Shown: in pieces, positions 23,830 to 32,580 of the stretch
Numbering within the stretch: position 1 is the stretch's first letter
Layout: each line of letters opens with the position of its first letter
DNA from: Actinoplanes palleronii
GTDB lineage: Bacteria; Actinomycetota; Actinomycetes; Mycobacteriales; Micromonosporaceae
Length of the DNA: 64,000 nucleotides
Reading direction: 5' to 3'
NCBI RefSeq assembly: GCF_016862315.1
Contig: NZ_BOMS01000100.1
Location: forward strand, 33,438 to 97,437
Program-made: the position numbers and the translations under genes
Notes under the pieces: generated by a model
The model's input: only the letters and a program-made list of their open reading frames with translations
The model's database searches: none
What the model was told of the DNA's origin: nothing

Positions 23830-25592
23830 CAGGGGATCACCGGTTCCAGGTCGTGCAGCGTGACGTGCTCGTCGGTGACCGCGCCGATCAGGGCGGCCGG
23901 CAGCAGCACCTCGGCGTCGAGGCCGCCGTCCGGGCCGTTGCGCAGCGTCACCGCGACGTCCTGCCGGGAACCTTCCCCGCCTGGCCGCCGGCCCGCCCGG
24001 GCGGCGAACCGGCCGGCCGCGTACAGGCCCCACCAGGTGCCGCCGTCCGGCGGATCGGTGGCGGCCAGCACCCGCGCCGCGGTGGCCAGGTCGTCGTCGG
24101 TCATCCCGGGGCCGACGTCCGAGACCACCAGCCGGTATCCGGCCGCGACCCGCGCGCCGGTCACCCGGACCCGGGTCTCGGCCGGCGCGAACGTGGCCGC
24201 GTTCTCGATCAGCTCGGCGAGCAGGTGCATCAGATCGGTCACCGCCGGGCCGGCCAGGGTGACCGGTTCGATCCGCGACGTCGAGACCCGGCCGTGCTCG
24301 CTGATCTCCGAGGCCGCCGCCCGGACCACGTCGGCCAGCGGCACCGGGCCGCTCCACCGGCGGCCCGGGGTGCCGCCGGACAGCGTGATCGCCTTCTCCA
24401 GGTTGCGGCGCATCCGGTTGGCCAGGTGGTCGGCCCGGAACAGGTCGCCCAGGGTGCCGTCGTCGGTCTCGCGGCGGGCGAGGGCGTCCAGCACCCGCAG
24501 CTGCCGGTGCAGCAGGCCCTGGTTGCGGCGTTCGAGGTCGCGCAGCAGCGGGTCGAGCGCGGCGTGGCCGGTCGGCGCGCCACTGCGACCCGCGGCTCGG
24601 GCCGCTCCGGGCGCGACCGGGCCGGCCGCCGCGGACCGCCGGGCCAGCACCAGGACGACGACCACCGCGATCAGTCCCACCGCGCCGACCACGCCGGCCC
24701 GGACCACGCTGAGCACCGCGTCCCCGGTCCGCGCGTCGCCGGCCGCCTGGTCGCCGTCGGCCTGCAGCTGCCAGAGCGCGGTGTTGACCCGGTTGAACGC
24801 GGCCGACCAGGCGGGCGCGCCGTCCCGGCCGGCGAGCAGCGTGTTCTCCGCCGTGACCAGAGCGGTGTCGGCGGCCAGCACCCGGCGCCGGTCGGTGACC
24901 GCGGCGGGCAGGCCGGCACCGGCCGCGGCGAGCAGCACCCGGCGCGCGCCGGCCAGAGTGGACAGCCGGGCCCGGTCCGCGGCGGTGAGCGCGGCCGGCC
25001 CGGTCATCGCGGCCAGCAGCGCGTCCTGCTCGGCGAGCAGTTCCCGGGAACGGCTCAGCGCGGACAGCGCGGCCGCCGGCCCACCCACCCGGTCGGGGTA
25101 GACGGTCGGGGTGACCAGTCCGTCCGGGTCGATCAGCGCGGTGTACGCGTCGACCGCCGGCACCCGGGCGAGCTGCCCGGCGTCGACCCGGGACCGCAGA
25201 TCGGGCAGGTGCGCGGTGCGCTGCAGCAACGCGTCGGCCTGCCGGGTGGCATCGGTGCCGCCCGGCCCGCTGATGGCGCCGTCCCGGGCGGCACGCAGCG
25301 CCTGCCGGGCCTGGTCGGTGCGCTCCCGCTGGGCAACCAACCCGGCCGGCAAGCTCACCGGCGAGCCCGCCGGCTGATTCACCGGCTGGTTCGCCAGCGG
25401 GTTCGGCGGGGCCGAGAGGCGGCGCTCGGTCTCCAGCGCCAGCACCAGCGTGCCGGCCGGTGCGCCGAGGCGATCCGCGGTGGTCCGCGCGGACACCACG
25501 TCCAGCGCGCCGAGCAGGGCCGGGACCGCCGCGGCCGCCCAGAGCGCGACCAGCAGCGTCAGCCCGGCGATCAGTTTCGTCCGCACGGTCAT
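23829..25592 (-). CDS. Conservon-type sensor histidine kinase
   Basis: 587 aa. An N-terminal membrane helix (MTVRTKLIAGLTLLVALWAA), a large extracytoplasmic helical domain of nitrate-sensor-like (NIT) type with Pro/Asn-rich insertion, a second helix near residue 310 (VVGAVGLIAVVVVLVLARR), and a cytoplasmic dimerisation/HATPase region. The N box reads LAELIENAATFAPAETRV and the G1 box VSDVGPGMTDDDL, as in conservon kinases. A canonical phospho-acceptor H box is not clear, also usual for this group. The GGAGG ribosome site (25599-25603) appears to come from the adjacent IS605-type end. Leads the operon to DUF742 and the CBM2-like protein. Confidence 0.87.
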   Translation of the reverse strand: MTVRTKLIAGLTLLVALWAAAAVPALLGALDVVSARTTADRLGAPAGTLVLALETERRLSAPPNPLANQPVNQPAGSPVSLPAGLVAQRERTDQARQALRAARDGAISGPGGTDATRQADALLQRTAHLPDLRSRVDAGQLARVPAVDAYTALIDPDGLVTPTVYPDRVGGPAAALSALSRSRELLAEQDALLAAMTGPAALTAADRARLSTLAGARRVLLAAAGAGLPAAVTDRRRVLAADTALVTAENTLLAGRDGAPAWSAAFNRVNTALWQLQADGDQAAGDARTGDAVLSVVRAGVVGAVGLIAVVVVLVLARRSAAAGPVAPGAARAAGRSGAPTGHAALDPLLRDLERRNQGLLHRQLRVLDALARRETDDGTLGDLFRADHLANRMRRNLEKAITLSGGTPGRRWSGPVPLADVVRAAASEISEHGRVSTSRIEPVTLAGPAVTDLMHLLAELIENAATFAPAETRVRVTGARVAAGYRLVVSDVGPGMTDDDLATAARVLAATDPPDGGTWWGLYAAGRFAARAGRRPGGEGSRQDVAVTLRNGPDGGLDAEVLLPAALIGAVTDEHVTLHDLEPVIP

Positions 25593-25598
25593 CGCATA

Positions 25599-25933
25599 CC
25601 TCCGTGGATACTCCGGCCTTCAGGCCGGAGAGGAAACGGATTCCCCGCGGAGCAGGGCAGGGGCAGCCGGTTCGCCGCCAGGGCGAATCCGGCGTCGGAC
25701 AACCGTGGTGTGCGAGTGAACAGGTGTGCTAATTTCTTCGGGTCCGGCCGGTGATGACCAAGCCGGTCGGGCCTACCGCCGGGCTGGCGGGAAGTTACGT
25801 CTGTGGAGATTGCAGAAGACCGATGGGCGGTCCACCGTCCCTCGCCGGTAGTCCGGGTCGGCAGCGATCGGTGAAGCAGAAAGCTCCACCCGCGAGGGTG
25901 GAATCCCCCTGCTTCAACTGGGGGAGATGTCAA
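25599..25933. mobile_element. Two opposed IS605-type element ends (scar)
   Basis: This 337-base gap between the regulator and kinase genes is filled by element debris. On the minus strand GGAATCCGTTTCCTCTCC and the perfect hairpin CTCCGGCCTTCAGGCCGGAG (25611-25630) look like one TnpB-element right end. On the plus strand a TnpB C-terminal tail (AGSYVCGDCRRPMGGPP, ending near 25925) is followed by hairpins CCACCC/GGGTGG (25886-25901) and CCCCC/GGGGG (25905-25924), and the terminal GATGTCAA (to 25933). GAAGCAG (25873-25879) can also pair with CTGCTTC (25909-25915), as in a guide-RNA-like pseudoknot. No complete tnpB remains. Confidence 0.6.
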
Positions 25934-28428
25934 CGCTCGTCCTCCGGGCCGATCAGGGTGCGCAAACGGGTCAGCAATTCCTGGCGCCCGGTGACGCCGA
26001 GGCGCTGCCGGATCCGGGCCATGTGGTGCTCCACCGTCTTCGCCGACAGGTAGAGCCGCTCGGCCACCTGCTTGTAGGTGAGCCCGTCCAGGACCAGCGC
26101 GGCGACCTCGCGCTCGCGGTCGCTGAGCAGCTGCGGCAGCCGGTTGCTCAGCACCGGTACGGCCTCGCCCGGCCCGGCGGCCCGCTCCTGCAGCGCGCGG
26201 GCGCAGTCCAGCAGCAACGTCATCGCCTTGCGGTCCGCCGTCCGGATGGCGGCCTGCCCGGCCAGCCGGGCGCCGTCGCCGATCAGTCCGAGCGCGCTGA
26301 GCCCGTGCGCCGCGGTGACCACCGCACCCGGCTCGGCCCGGCCGGCCAGCACGTCCAGCCACTGGCCGGCGGCGACCGCGACGGCCGCCGTGTACGGGCT
26401 GAACCCGCGCAGACCGGCCAGCGTGCGCGCGATCCGCCCGGCCGCCTCGTGGTCCTCGGTGAGCACCGCGGCGTGCAGCCGGCTCCAGTGCAGCGGGGCA
26501 CTCCACAACGGCGGGTTCCCGAGCGCGTCCAGCAGCCGGTCGGCCTCGGCCAGGTGCCCGGCGACCCGGTGCTGCTCGCCGAGGCGGGCGGCGGCCACCG
26601 CCAGCTCGCCCAGCGGCAGCAGCGTGAACAGGTCGACCGGCTGGCCGATCAGCGCGTGGCAGGCGTCCGGCCAGCCGCTGCGCAGGCCGACCAGGTCGCT
26701 GGCCCGGCGGCTGAGCCCGGCCCGCAGCGCGCAGGCGAAGAGCCGGTCCCGGCCGGGACGGCCGTCCGGCACCAGGGTGTACGCCTCGCCGACCCGGCCG
26801 CGCAGCATCAGCACCCAGGCCCGCAGCAGCCGGTGCCGGTCGGCCAGCAGGGCGCCGCCGGTGCCGGTGTGCACCACCCGGGTCAGCAGCGCGTCGGCGG
26901 TGTCGAGTTCGGCGCAGTGCAGGGCGACGGTGGCGCCGAGCGCCGCCGGGGTGTCCGGCAGCAGCACGGTCGGCCCGGCCGGCTCGATCGTCGCCGACGC
27001 CTGCACCAGCGCGGAGAGCGCCGCGGCCGGGGTGCCGCCGACCGACTCGGCGATCCCGCGGGCCATCAGCGTGGCGGCCGAGCTGACCAGGGTCGGTGGC
27101 GCGCCGCCCGGTGCGCCACCTGGGGAGATCGGCTCGCCACCCGGGGCGAGCGCGTCGCCGGCGTGGCCGGTACCGATCAGCGCGATCGCGGCGAAACCGG
27201 CGGTGGTCGGCGACGGTGACCACTGGTACAGCGCCGCGGCCTGCGCGGTCTGGCCGCGCTGGGTGAGCACGACGGCCGCCACGTACGCGGCCTCGGCCCG
27301 CTGCCGCGGGGCACCGGTGGCCAGCGCCTGGTCGGCGAGCCGGGACGCCTCGTCGAGGTCACCGGCGAGCGCGGTGGCCAGCGCGCGCCGGGTCGCGGTG
27401 CCCCGGCCGGCGCCGGCCGCGGCCGCGAACAGCTCGGCGGCCAGCCGGGGATCGTCGCCGAGCACCTCCTCGGCGGCGGCCTCGTACACCTCGCCGAGCC
27501 CACCGCCGGCGGCACCCGGCACCAGGCCGCCACCGCCGTCGCGCAGCAGCGGCCGGACCAGCGGCAGCACCGGCCCGCCGCGGGCCAGTTGCAGCGCGCC
27601 CAGCCGTTGCCGCACGTCGATGCGGTGCCCGATCGGGCCGAGCGCCGCGATCGCCCGCCGGGCCAGCGGCACCAGGGCGCCGTCGGCGCTCAGCAGGCCC
27701 GTCGCCCGGCCCGCGTCGACCAGGTCGGCGACCGTCGCGGCGTCCCGTTCCAGCAGCGCCGACACCAGGTCGAAGGAGTGCCCGGCGCCGGCCTCGGCGG
27801 CCAGCAGCAGGGTGCGCAGGCCGGGGTCCAGCTCGTCCAGCTCGGGCGCGAAGCCGGCCAGCGCGGCGACCGGCAGCCGACCGGCCGCGGCGTCGGCCGG
27901 GGTGAGCGCGGCGGCCACCCGGGCGACGTACCGCGGCACGCCCCCGGTCTGCTCGGTCACCGCGGCGACCAGCTCCGGTGACGGGTCCGCGACGGTCCCG
28001 GCCAGCCGGTCACGGACCTGCGCGGCGGTCAGCGCCGGCAGCCGCACCGGGGGCCGGGCCCGGCGCAGCAGGCCGACCAGCTCCGGCAGGCCGGCCGGGC
28101 GGGGCCAGGGCCGGTACGCGACGACGATCCGCGCACCGGGCCGGCCGGCGTAGAGCAGCAGCTCGTGCAGTTTCGCCGGGTCGTACCGGTGCGCGTCGTC
28201 GGCCAGCAGCACCTGCTCGGCGGCGCCGGCGGGCTGCCACGGGGTCGCCACCGTCACGCCGGCCCGCTGCCACACACCGGCCAGCTCGTGCAGCAGCGCG
28301 GTCTTGCCGTACCCGCCGGGCGCGCCGATCACGACCTGCAGCGGGGCGAGCGGATCAGCGGTCACCTGGGCGAGCAGGTCGGCGGCCGGGGAACCGGTCG
28401 ACGGCCCGGTGGTCACCGGCGCGTTCAC
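25930..28428 (-). CDS. IniR-like STAND/LuxR regulator (LAL type)
   Basis: 832 aa, GTG start overlapping the Hsp70-like stop (GTGA). The P-loop GAPGGYGKT (35-43) and a Walker B-like VLLADDAHR mark an N-terminal STAND ATPase; a long helical repeat region follows, and the C-terminus is a LuxR HTH (LSDREREVAALVLDGLTYKQ, then AKTVEHHMARIRQRLG). Length and position beside iniBAC-type genes match mycobacterial IniR, the ligand-sensing activator of iniBAC. It probably controls the divergent iniB-iniA-iniC genes. Its TGA stop lies inside the TTGACAT end of the adjoining IS605-type scar, so its last residues may have been reshaped by the insertion. Confidence 0.85.
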   Translation of the reverse strand: MNAPVTTGPSTGSPAADLLAQVTADPLAPLQVVIGAPGGYGKTALLHELAGVWQRAGVTVATPWQPAGAAEQVLLADDAHRYDPAKLHELLLYAGRPGARIVVAYRPWPRPAGLPELVGLLRRARPPVRLPALTAAQVRDRLAGTVADPSPELVAAVTEQTGGVPRYVARVAAALTPADAAAGRLPVAALAGFAPELDELDPGLRTLLLAAEAGAGHSFDLVSALLERDAATVADLVDAGRATGLLSADGALVPLARRAIAALGPIGHRIDVRQRLGALQLARGGPVLPLVRPLLRDGGGGLVPGAAGGGLGEVYEAAAEEVLGDDPRLAAELFAAAAGAGRGTATRRALATALAGDLDEASRLADQALATGAPRQRAEAAYVAAVVLTQRGQTAQAAALYQWSPSPTTAGFAAIALIGTGHAGDALAPGGEPISPGGAPGGAPPTLVSSAATLMARGIAESVGGTPAAALSALVQASATIEPAGPTVLLPDTPAALGATVALHCAELDTADALLTRVVHTGTGGALLADRHRLLRAWVLMLRGRVGEAYTLVPDGRPGRDRLFACALRAGLSRRASDLVGLRSGWPDACHALIGQPVDLFTLLPLGELAVAAARLGEQHRVAGHLAEADRLLDALGNPPLWSAPLHWSRLHAAVLTEDHEAAGRIARTLAGLRGFSPYTAAVAVAAGQWLDVLAGRAEPGAVVTAAHGLSALGLIGDGARLAGQAAIRTADRKAMTLLLDCARALQERAAGPGEAVPVLSNRLPQLLSDREREVAALVLDGLTYKQVAERLYLSAKTVEHHMARIRQRLGVTGRQELLTRLRTLIGPEDER

Positions 28429-29480
28429 CGGTCGGCCGGGCGGATCGCGGCGATCGTGACCGGTGGGCGCGGCGGGCGCTCGGCGGTGGCCGGACCGGAC
28501 CGGGTGACCTGCGGCCACGCGTCGGTCGGGATGCTCGCCACGGCCGCCAGCTCGGGCTCGTCCGCAGGCGCCGGCCGCGACGGCGGGGCCGGGCGGCGTA
28601 CCTGGGGTCGCACGGCGAGCGCCGCACCGGCCGCCACCGTCATCAGCGCGTCCTGGTCACGCAGCACCGGCACCGGGAAAGCCGCAGTGAGCAGATCAGA
28701 CACAAGGGTATATACGGGCCCGGAGCCCCCAGCGATCAAGACCGCGGAAAGATCACCAGGCGCGACACCGCAGGCGCGCACGGTGTGCATCGCGAGGTCC
28801 ACAGTGGGCAGCAGCAGAGCCCGCGCGGCGGCCGGGTTCAGCCCGTCCAGGTCGAAGCCGCCGGGCTCGGCGAACTCGGTGCTGCCGAGCAGTTCGAGCC
28901 GGCCCGGCCCGTGCGGCGCCGCCACCGCCAGCTCGCAGGTCGACCCGCCGATCCGGTACGCCAGCAACGGCCCGCCGACGGCCGGCACCCGCCCGGCGGC
29001 CTGGTGGCTCTCCACCACCGCCCGGGCCCGGGTGACCAGCGCGGTGTGTGCCAGATCGGCCTCGCCCAGCGCGGAGTGCAGCAGGTGCAGCCGGCCGGCG
29101 CCCCAGCCCGACGGGTACGCGCAGGCGATCCGCTCGGGCGGCTCGTCGAGCTGCTGCCAGACCCGGTCGACGACCCAGCGGGCCATCGCCGCGACCATGC
29201 CGTGCGCCGGGTAGTAGTCGCCGCCGAACGGCATCGGCGTGCTGTCCCCGACCGCGTGCAGGTAGCCGCCGACCGCGCCGGCCAGCGGCTCCCGGCCCAG
29301 GCCGGCGGGCACCACGTCGCCGTCCGGGGTCATCACCAACGCCGAGGAGACCGTCCGGCTGCGCACGCCGAGCGGCACCGGCTGCGGCGGGCCCCAGCCC
29401 CGGCCGGGCCCGTCGGCACGCCGGCAGACGGCGGCCTTGGTGCTGCCGGCGCCGATGTCGATCCCCAGGACGTAGGGCAC
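28425..29480 (-). CDS. Hsp70-like actin-fold ATPase without substrate domain
   Basis: 351 aa. The actin/Hsp70 ATPase motifs are recognisable: phosphate-1 GIDIGAGSTKAAV at the N-terminus, phosphate-2 YRIGGSTCELAV, and adenosine motif AVLIAGGSGPVYTL. There is no peptide-binding domain; a Pro-rich tail of about 60 residues ends the protein. Similar short Hsp70-like proteins occur beside dynamin and IniB-type genes in Actinobacteria. It is translationally coupled to the LuxR-type STAND regulator and divergent from iniBAC, so it may modulate the regulator or the dynamin complex. Confidence 0.82.
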   Translation of the reverse strand: MPYVLGIDIGAGSTKAAVCRRADGPGRGWGPPQPVPLGVRSRTVSSALVMTPDGDVVPAGLGREPLAGAVGGYLHAVGDSTPMPFGGDYYPAHGMVAAMARWVVDRVWQQLDEPPERIACAYPSGWGAGRLHLLHSALGEADLAHTALVTRARAVVESHQAAGRVPAVGGPLLAYRIGGSTCELAVAAPHGPGRLELLGSTEFAEPGGFDLDGLNPAAARALLLPTVDLAMHTVRACGVAPGDLSAVLIAGGSGPVYTLVSDLLTAAFPVPVLRDQDALMTVAAGAALAVRPQVRRPAPPSRPAPADEPELAAVASIPTDAWPQVTRSGPATAERPPRPPVTIAAIRPADR

Positions 29481-29614
29481 GTTGTCACTCCTCCATCACG
29501 TCCGATCGGGTGAGTCGTGACGTTCGTACCAGATGTCCGAGCCGGGATCGTCCCCCAAAAAATCCCCGGCGAACTTCCCCTAATCCCCTAATCCGGGCCC
29601 GGCCGCCGGCCCCC

Positions 29615-29628
29615 CCGGGTCCACCCGG
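29615..29628. promoter_or_regulatory. Palindrome in the iniB/hsp70 divergent region
   Basis: CCGGGT (29615-29620) and ACCCGG (29623-29628) are perfect arms with a 2-base spacer, embedded in a C-run and G-run that extend the symmetry. It lies about 110 bases before iniB in the 257-base divergent gap. It is the best candidate binding site I can see for the IniR-like regulator. The gap also holds two CCCCTAAT copies near 29577-29592 and a weak TAGGTT -10-like box at 29672-29677. Confidence 0.4.
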
Positions 29629-29697
29629 AACAGGGGGTCGCGGCCCGATACCGGTGGGGCCGCCCCGTCCGTAGGTTCTGCTGCGGTACCGGCCCGA

Positions 29698-29727
29698 CCT
29701 CACCTCACCTCGCCTTACCTCGCCTCG
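29698..29727 (+). repeat. Six tandem CCTYR pentamers before iniB
   Basis: Bases 29698-29727 are six perfect copies of the 5-mer CCT-C/T-A/G, ending directly at the AAGGAG ribosome site of the IniB-like gene. In RNA this is an unstructured pyrimidine-rich leader next to the Shine-Dalgarno; copy-number change would alter leader length. Directly visible; the role is not known. Confidence 0.7.
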
Positions 29728-29737
29728 AAGGAGCACC

Positions 29738-30565
29738 ATGGACTCGTTTCCGACGTTGCAGGAGTTCGTCCTCCACCTGATCTACGACCCGGCCGCCCGG
29801 TCGGCGTTCGAGCTCGACCCGGAGCTGGCGTTGCAGGCCGCCGGGCTGGACGACATCACCGCCGCCGACGTGCAGCAGGTGATCCCGCTGGTGATCGACT
29901 CGGCGCCGGTGGCCGGCCTGCACGGCCTGACCGGGGCCGACGACCTCAGCACCGGGGTGGCCAATCTGGACGTTGCCGGCGCGGTGTCGCACCTGCAGGC
30001 GATCGCCGCCCAGGTGACGCTCACCCCGGCGCACCTGGGCGCCGAGCTCAACGCCGGGTTCGGCGGCGCCGCCGCGATCAGCGTGGCCGGCACCTCGGTC
30101 GGCGCCGGTTCCGCGTTCACCCTGACCGGGATCGGCGGCTTCTCGGCCGCCGACGACCCGGGCCAGCACGTCGACCAGCACGTCGTGGCCCCGGTCGAGC
30201 ACGCGGTGACCGGCGTGCTGCCCGGCGCGGTGCTGCCCGCACCGGACCACGGCGCCGTGCTGCCCGGCCTCGACAGCGGCCCGGCCGGTCTGCTCGACAG
30301 TGGACTCGACACGATCGGTGACGTTCCGTCCTCGGCCGGGCTCGATCATTTCCCGGGCCTTGACGGGCCCGGGCTCGGCGGGGCAACCTCTTCGATCGAG
30401 TCGGTGCTCGACCCGGATCTGGGGCACGTGCTGTCGCAGGACCCGGCCGACACCGTGCACGGCGCGGTCAGCGGTGTCACCGGCACGGTCGGTGGCGTGC
30501 TGCACGACGTGACCCCGCCGCTCGGCGAGACCACGCACGGCCTGCTGGGCGATTTGCACTTCTAG
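29738..30565 (+). CDS. IniB N-terminal domain protein
   Basis: 275 aa, strong AAGGAG site. Residues 1-45 match the IniB N-terminal domain (LQEFVLHLIYDPAARSAFEL, ALQAAGLDDITAADVQQVIP); the rest is Gly/Ala/Asp/His-rich and low in complexity (HVDQHVVAPVEHAVTG, VLPGAVLPAPDHGAVLPGL), shorter than mycobacterial IniB but of the same style. In mycobacteria iniB is the first gene of the cell-wall-stress operon iniBAC. Here it likewise precedes the two dynamin-like genes. Function of IniB is unknown; a scaffold for the dynamins at the membrane is plausible. Confidence 0.85.
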   Translation: MDSFPTLQEFVLHLIYDPAARSAFELDPELALQAAGLDDITAADVQQVIPLVIDSAPVAGLHGLTGADDLSTGVANLDVAGAVSHLQAIAAQVTLTPAHLGAELNAGFGGAAAISVAGTSVGAGSAFTLTGIGGFSAADDPGQHVDQHVVAPVEHAVTGVLPGAVLPAPDHGAVLPGLDSGPAGLLDSGLDTIGDVPSSAGLDHFPGLDGPGLGGATSSIESVLDPDLGHVLSQDPADTVHGAVSGVTGTVGGVLHDVTPPLGETTHGLLGDLHF

Positions 30566-30639
30566 GGCGGCGAACCCGCGGCCTGCGGCGGCAAAACCGC
30601 GGCGGACCCGCGGCGATCAAGAGACTGGAGCAGGTGCGC

Positions 30640-32580
30640 ATGACGAACTGGGAGACCGGACCCACGGCCTATCCGGGTCCGGTCTCCCTCGCCCCGCCGC
30701 CACGGGTGCCGTCCCCGCGGACCGAACCCGATCCGCTACGGGCGTCCGGCGCCCTGCTCTGGCTCGACGTGCTCGACGCGACGATCCGTACGTGCACCGA
30801 GCACGGCCGGACCGAGACCGCCGAGCAGCTGTCCCGGCGCCGGGCCCGGCTGCTGCACCCCGAGTTGCGGGTGCTCGTCGTCGGCGCCGCCCAGCAGGGC
30901 AAGAGCCAGCTCGTCAACGCGCTGATCAACGCCGGTGTGTGCGGTGCCGGCGCCGACGGCACCCGGGTGCCGACCGTGGTGCGGCACGCCGGAGCACCCA
31001 GCGCCCAGCTGATCCGGCGTGGTGCGCCCGGCGCCGACTGGACCGCCGAGGTCGGCCTGCAGGACCGCATCCCGCTCGCGCTGGAGGCGCTCGACGCCGC
31101 GATCACCGAGGCGACCGGGCGGCTGCCGGCCGGCGCGCCGGTGCACGCCGAGGTGGCCGTACCCCGGTCGCTGCTGGCCGGCGGCCTGGTCCTGATCGAC
31201 ACCCCGCCGCTGCCCGGTCCGACCGGCCCGGCCGGCCAGGCGGTCCGCGACGCCGGTGACCTGGCCACCCACGCCGGCGCCGACCTGGTGCTCTACGTCT
31301 GCGAGGCCGATCGCGGGCTCAGCGATCCCGAGCTGACGGTCCTGCAGGGCCTGGCCGCGCTCTTCCCCGAGCTGCTGGTGGTCCTCACCAAGACCGACTA
31401 CGCCGTCGACTGGCGGCGCAACCTGGCCGACACCCGCGACCGGCTGGCCCGGGCCGGCGTGCCGGCCGCGACCACCGCCGTGTCGTCCACGCTGCGCCTG
31501 CACGCGTTGCAGGCCGGCGACACCGCCCTCAACGCCGAGTCCGGTTTCCCGGATCTCCTCGTCCACCTGCGGCGGATGGTGGCGGCCAAGCCCGGCGCGC
31601 TGGCCCGCGAGACGGTCGGCCGGCTCGCCGGCGTCGCGGTGCAGCAGCTCGCCGTCCCGCTGCGCGACAAGCTGGCCGCCCAGCGCGACGCCAGCGTGCC
31701 GGACGCCGTCGCCCGCCTGCACGCCACCCAGCGCCGCCTGGACGACCTGCGCAAGTGCGCGGTCCGCTGGCAGAACACGCTGTCCGACGAGATCGGCGAC
31801 CTGATGTCCGACGTCGAGCACGACCTGCGCGACCGCACCCGGGCGGTGCTCGCCGAGGCCGAGCAGTTCTTCGCCGAGGCCGACCCGGCCAAGGCGTGGG
31901 ACGAGTTCGAGCCCTGGCTGCGCCGGTCCCTGCTGGAGCTCGCCGAGACCAGCACGACCTGGCTCGCCGAACGCACCGACTGGACGGCGCAGCAGGTCGC
32001 CGGGCAGTTCCCGGCCGAGGCCGGCGCGGTGTTGCCGCCGCTCGCGCTGGAGGTGGCCGGCCCGGCTCCCGACGACGTGGTGCCCGGCCTGGACGCGCCG
32101 CCGGTCGCCCGGTTCAGCCCCACCCAGAAGCTCTTCATCGGGCTGCGCGGATCGTACGGCGGTGTGGTGATGTTCGGCCTGGCCACCAGCCTCGCCGGCA
32201 TGTCGCTGATCAACCCGATCTCGGTCGGCGGCGGCGCGATCTTCGGGGGCAAGACGATCCGGGACGAGAGCAAGTCGCTGCTCAAGAAGCGGCAGGCCGA
32301 GGCGAAGACGATCGTCGCCCGGCACGTCGACGACGTCTTCGTGCACCTCAACAAGGAGGCCCGGGACAGCGTCCGGCGGGTGCAGCGCGGGCTGCGCGAC
32401 CACTTCACGGCGGTCACCGAGGACCTGCAGGAGGTCATCATGGATTCGCTGCGCAACGCCAAGGCCGCCGCCGACCGGGACGTCGCCGCCCGGGAGCAGC
32501 ACAGTCGCCGCATCCAGCAGGAGCTCGCGGCCCTCGCCCAGCTGCACGCGCAGCTCGTGGCGCTGAACGGCCGCGCGTGA
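30640..32580 (+). CDS. iniA: IniA-type dynamin-like GTPase
   Basis: 646 aa from ATG 30640, 9 bases after GGAG (an in-frame GTG at 30634 is less well placed). The GTPase P-loop GAAQQGKS is at residues 82-89, with the switch DTPPLPGPT and the base motif VLTKTDY. The stalk is long and helical, and the segment SYGGVVMFGLATSLAG at about 506-521 matches the membrane-paddle region of mycobacterial IniA. Bacterial dynamins of this type remodel or fuse membranes on GTP hydrolysis. Coupled to iniC by a GTGA overlap. Length agrees with IniA (about 640 aa). Confidence 0.92.
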   Translation: MTNWETGPTAYPGPVSLAPPPRVPSPRTEPDPLRASGALLWLDVLDATIRTCTEHGRTETAEQLSRRRARLLHPELRVLVVGAAQQGKSQLVNALINAGVCGAGADGTRVPTVVRHAGAPSAQLIRRGAPGADWTAEVGLQDRIPLALEALDAAITEATGRLPAGAPVHAEVAVPRSLLAGGLVLIDTPPLPGPTGPAGQAVRDAGDLATHAGADLVLYVCEADRGLSDPELTVLQGLAALFPELLVVLTKTDYAVDWRRNLADTRDRLARAGVPAATTAVSSTLRLHALQAGDTALNAESGFPDLLVHLRRMVAAKPGALARETVGRLAGVAVQQLAVPLRDKLAAQRDASVPDAVARLHATQRRLDDLRKCAVRWQNTLSDEIGDLMSDVEHDLRDRTRAVLAEAEQFFAEADPAKAWDEFEPWLRRSLLELAETSTTWLAERTDWTAQQVAGQFPAEAGAVLPPLALEVAGPAPDDVVPGLDAPPVARFSPTQKLFIGLRGSYGGVVMFGLATSLAGMSLINPISVGGGAIFGGKTIRDESKSLLKKRQAEAKTIVARHVDDVFVHLNKEARDSVRRVQRGLRDHFTAVTEDLQEVIMDSLRNAKAAADRDVAAREQHSRRIQQELAALAQLHAQLVALNGRA

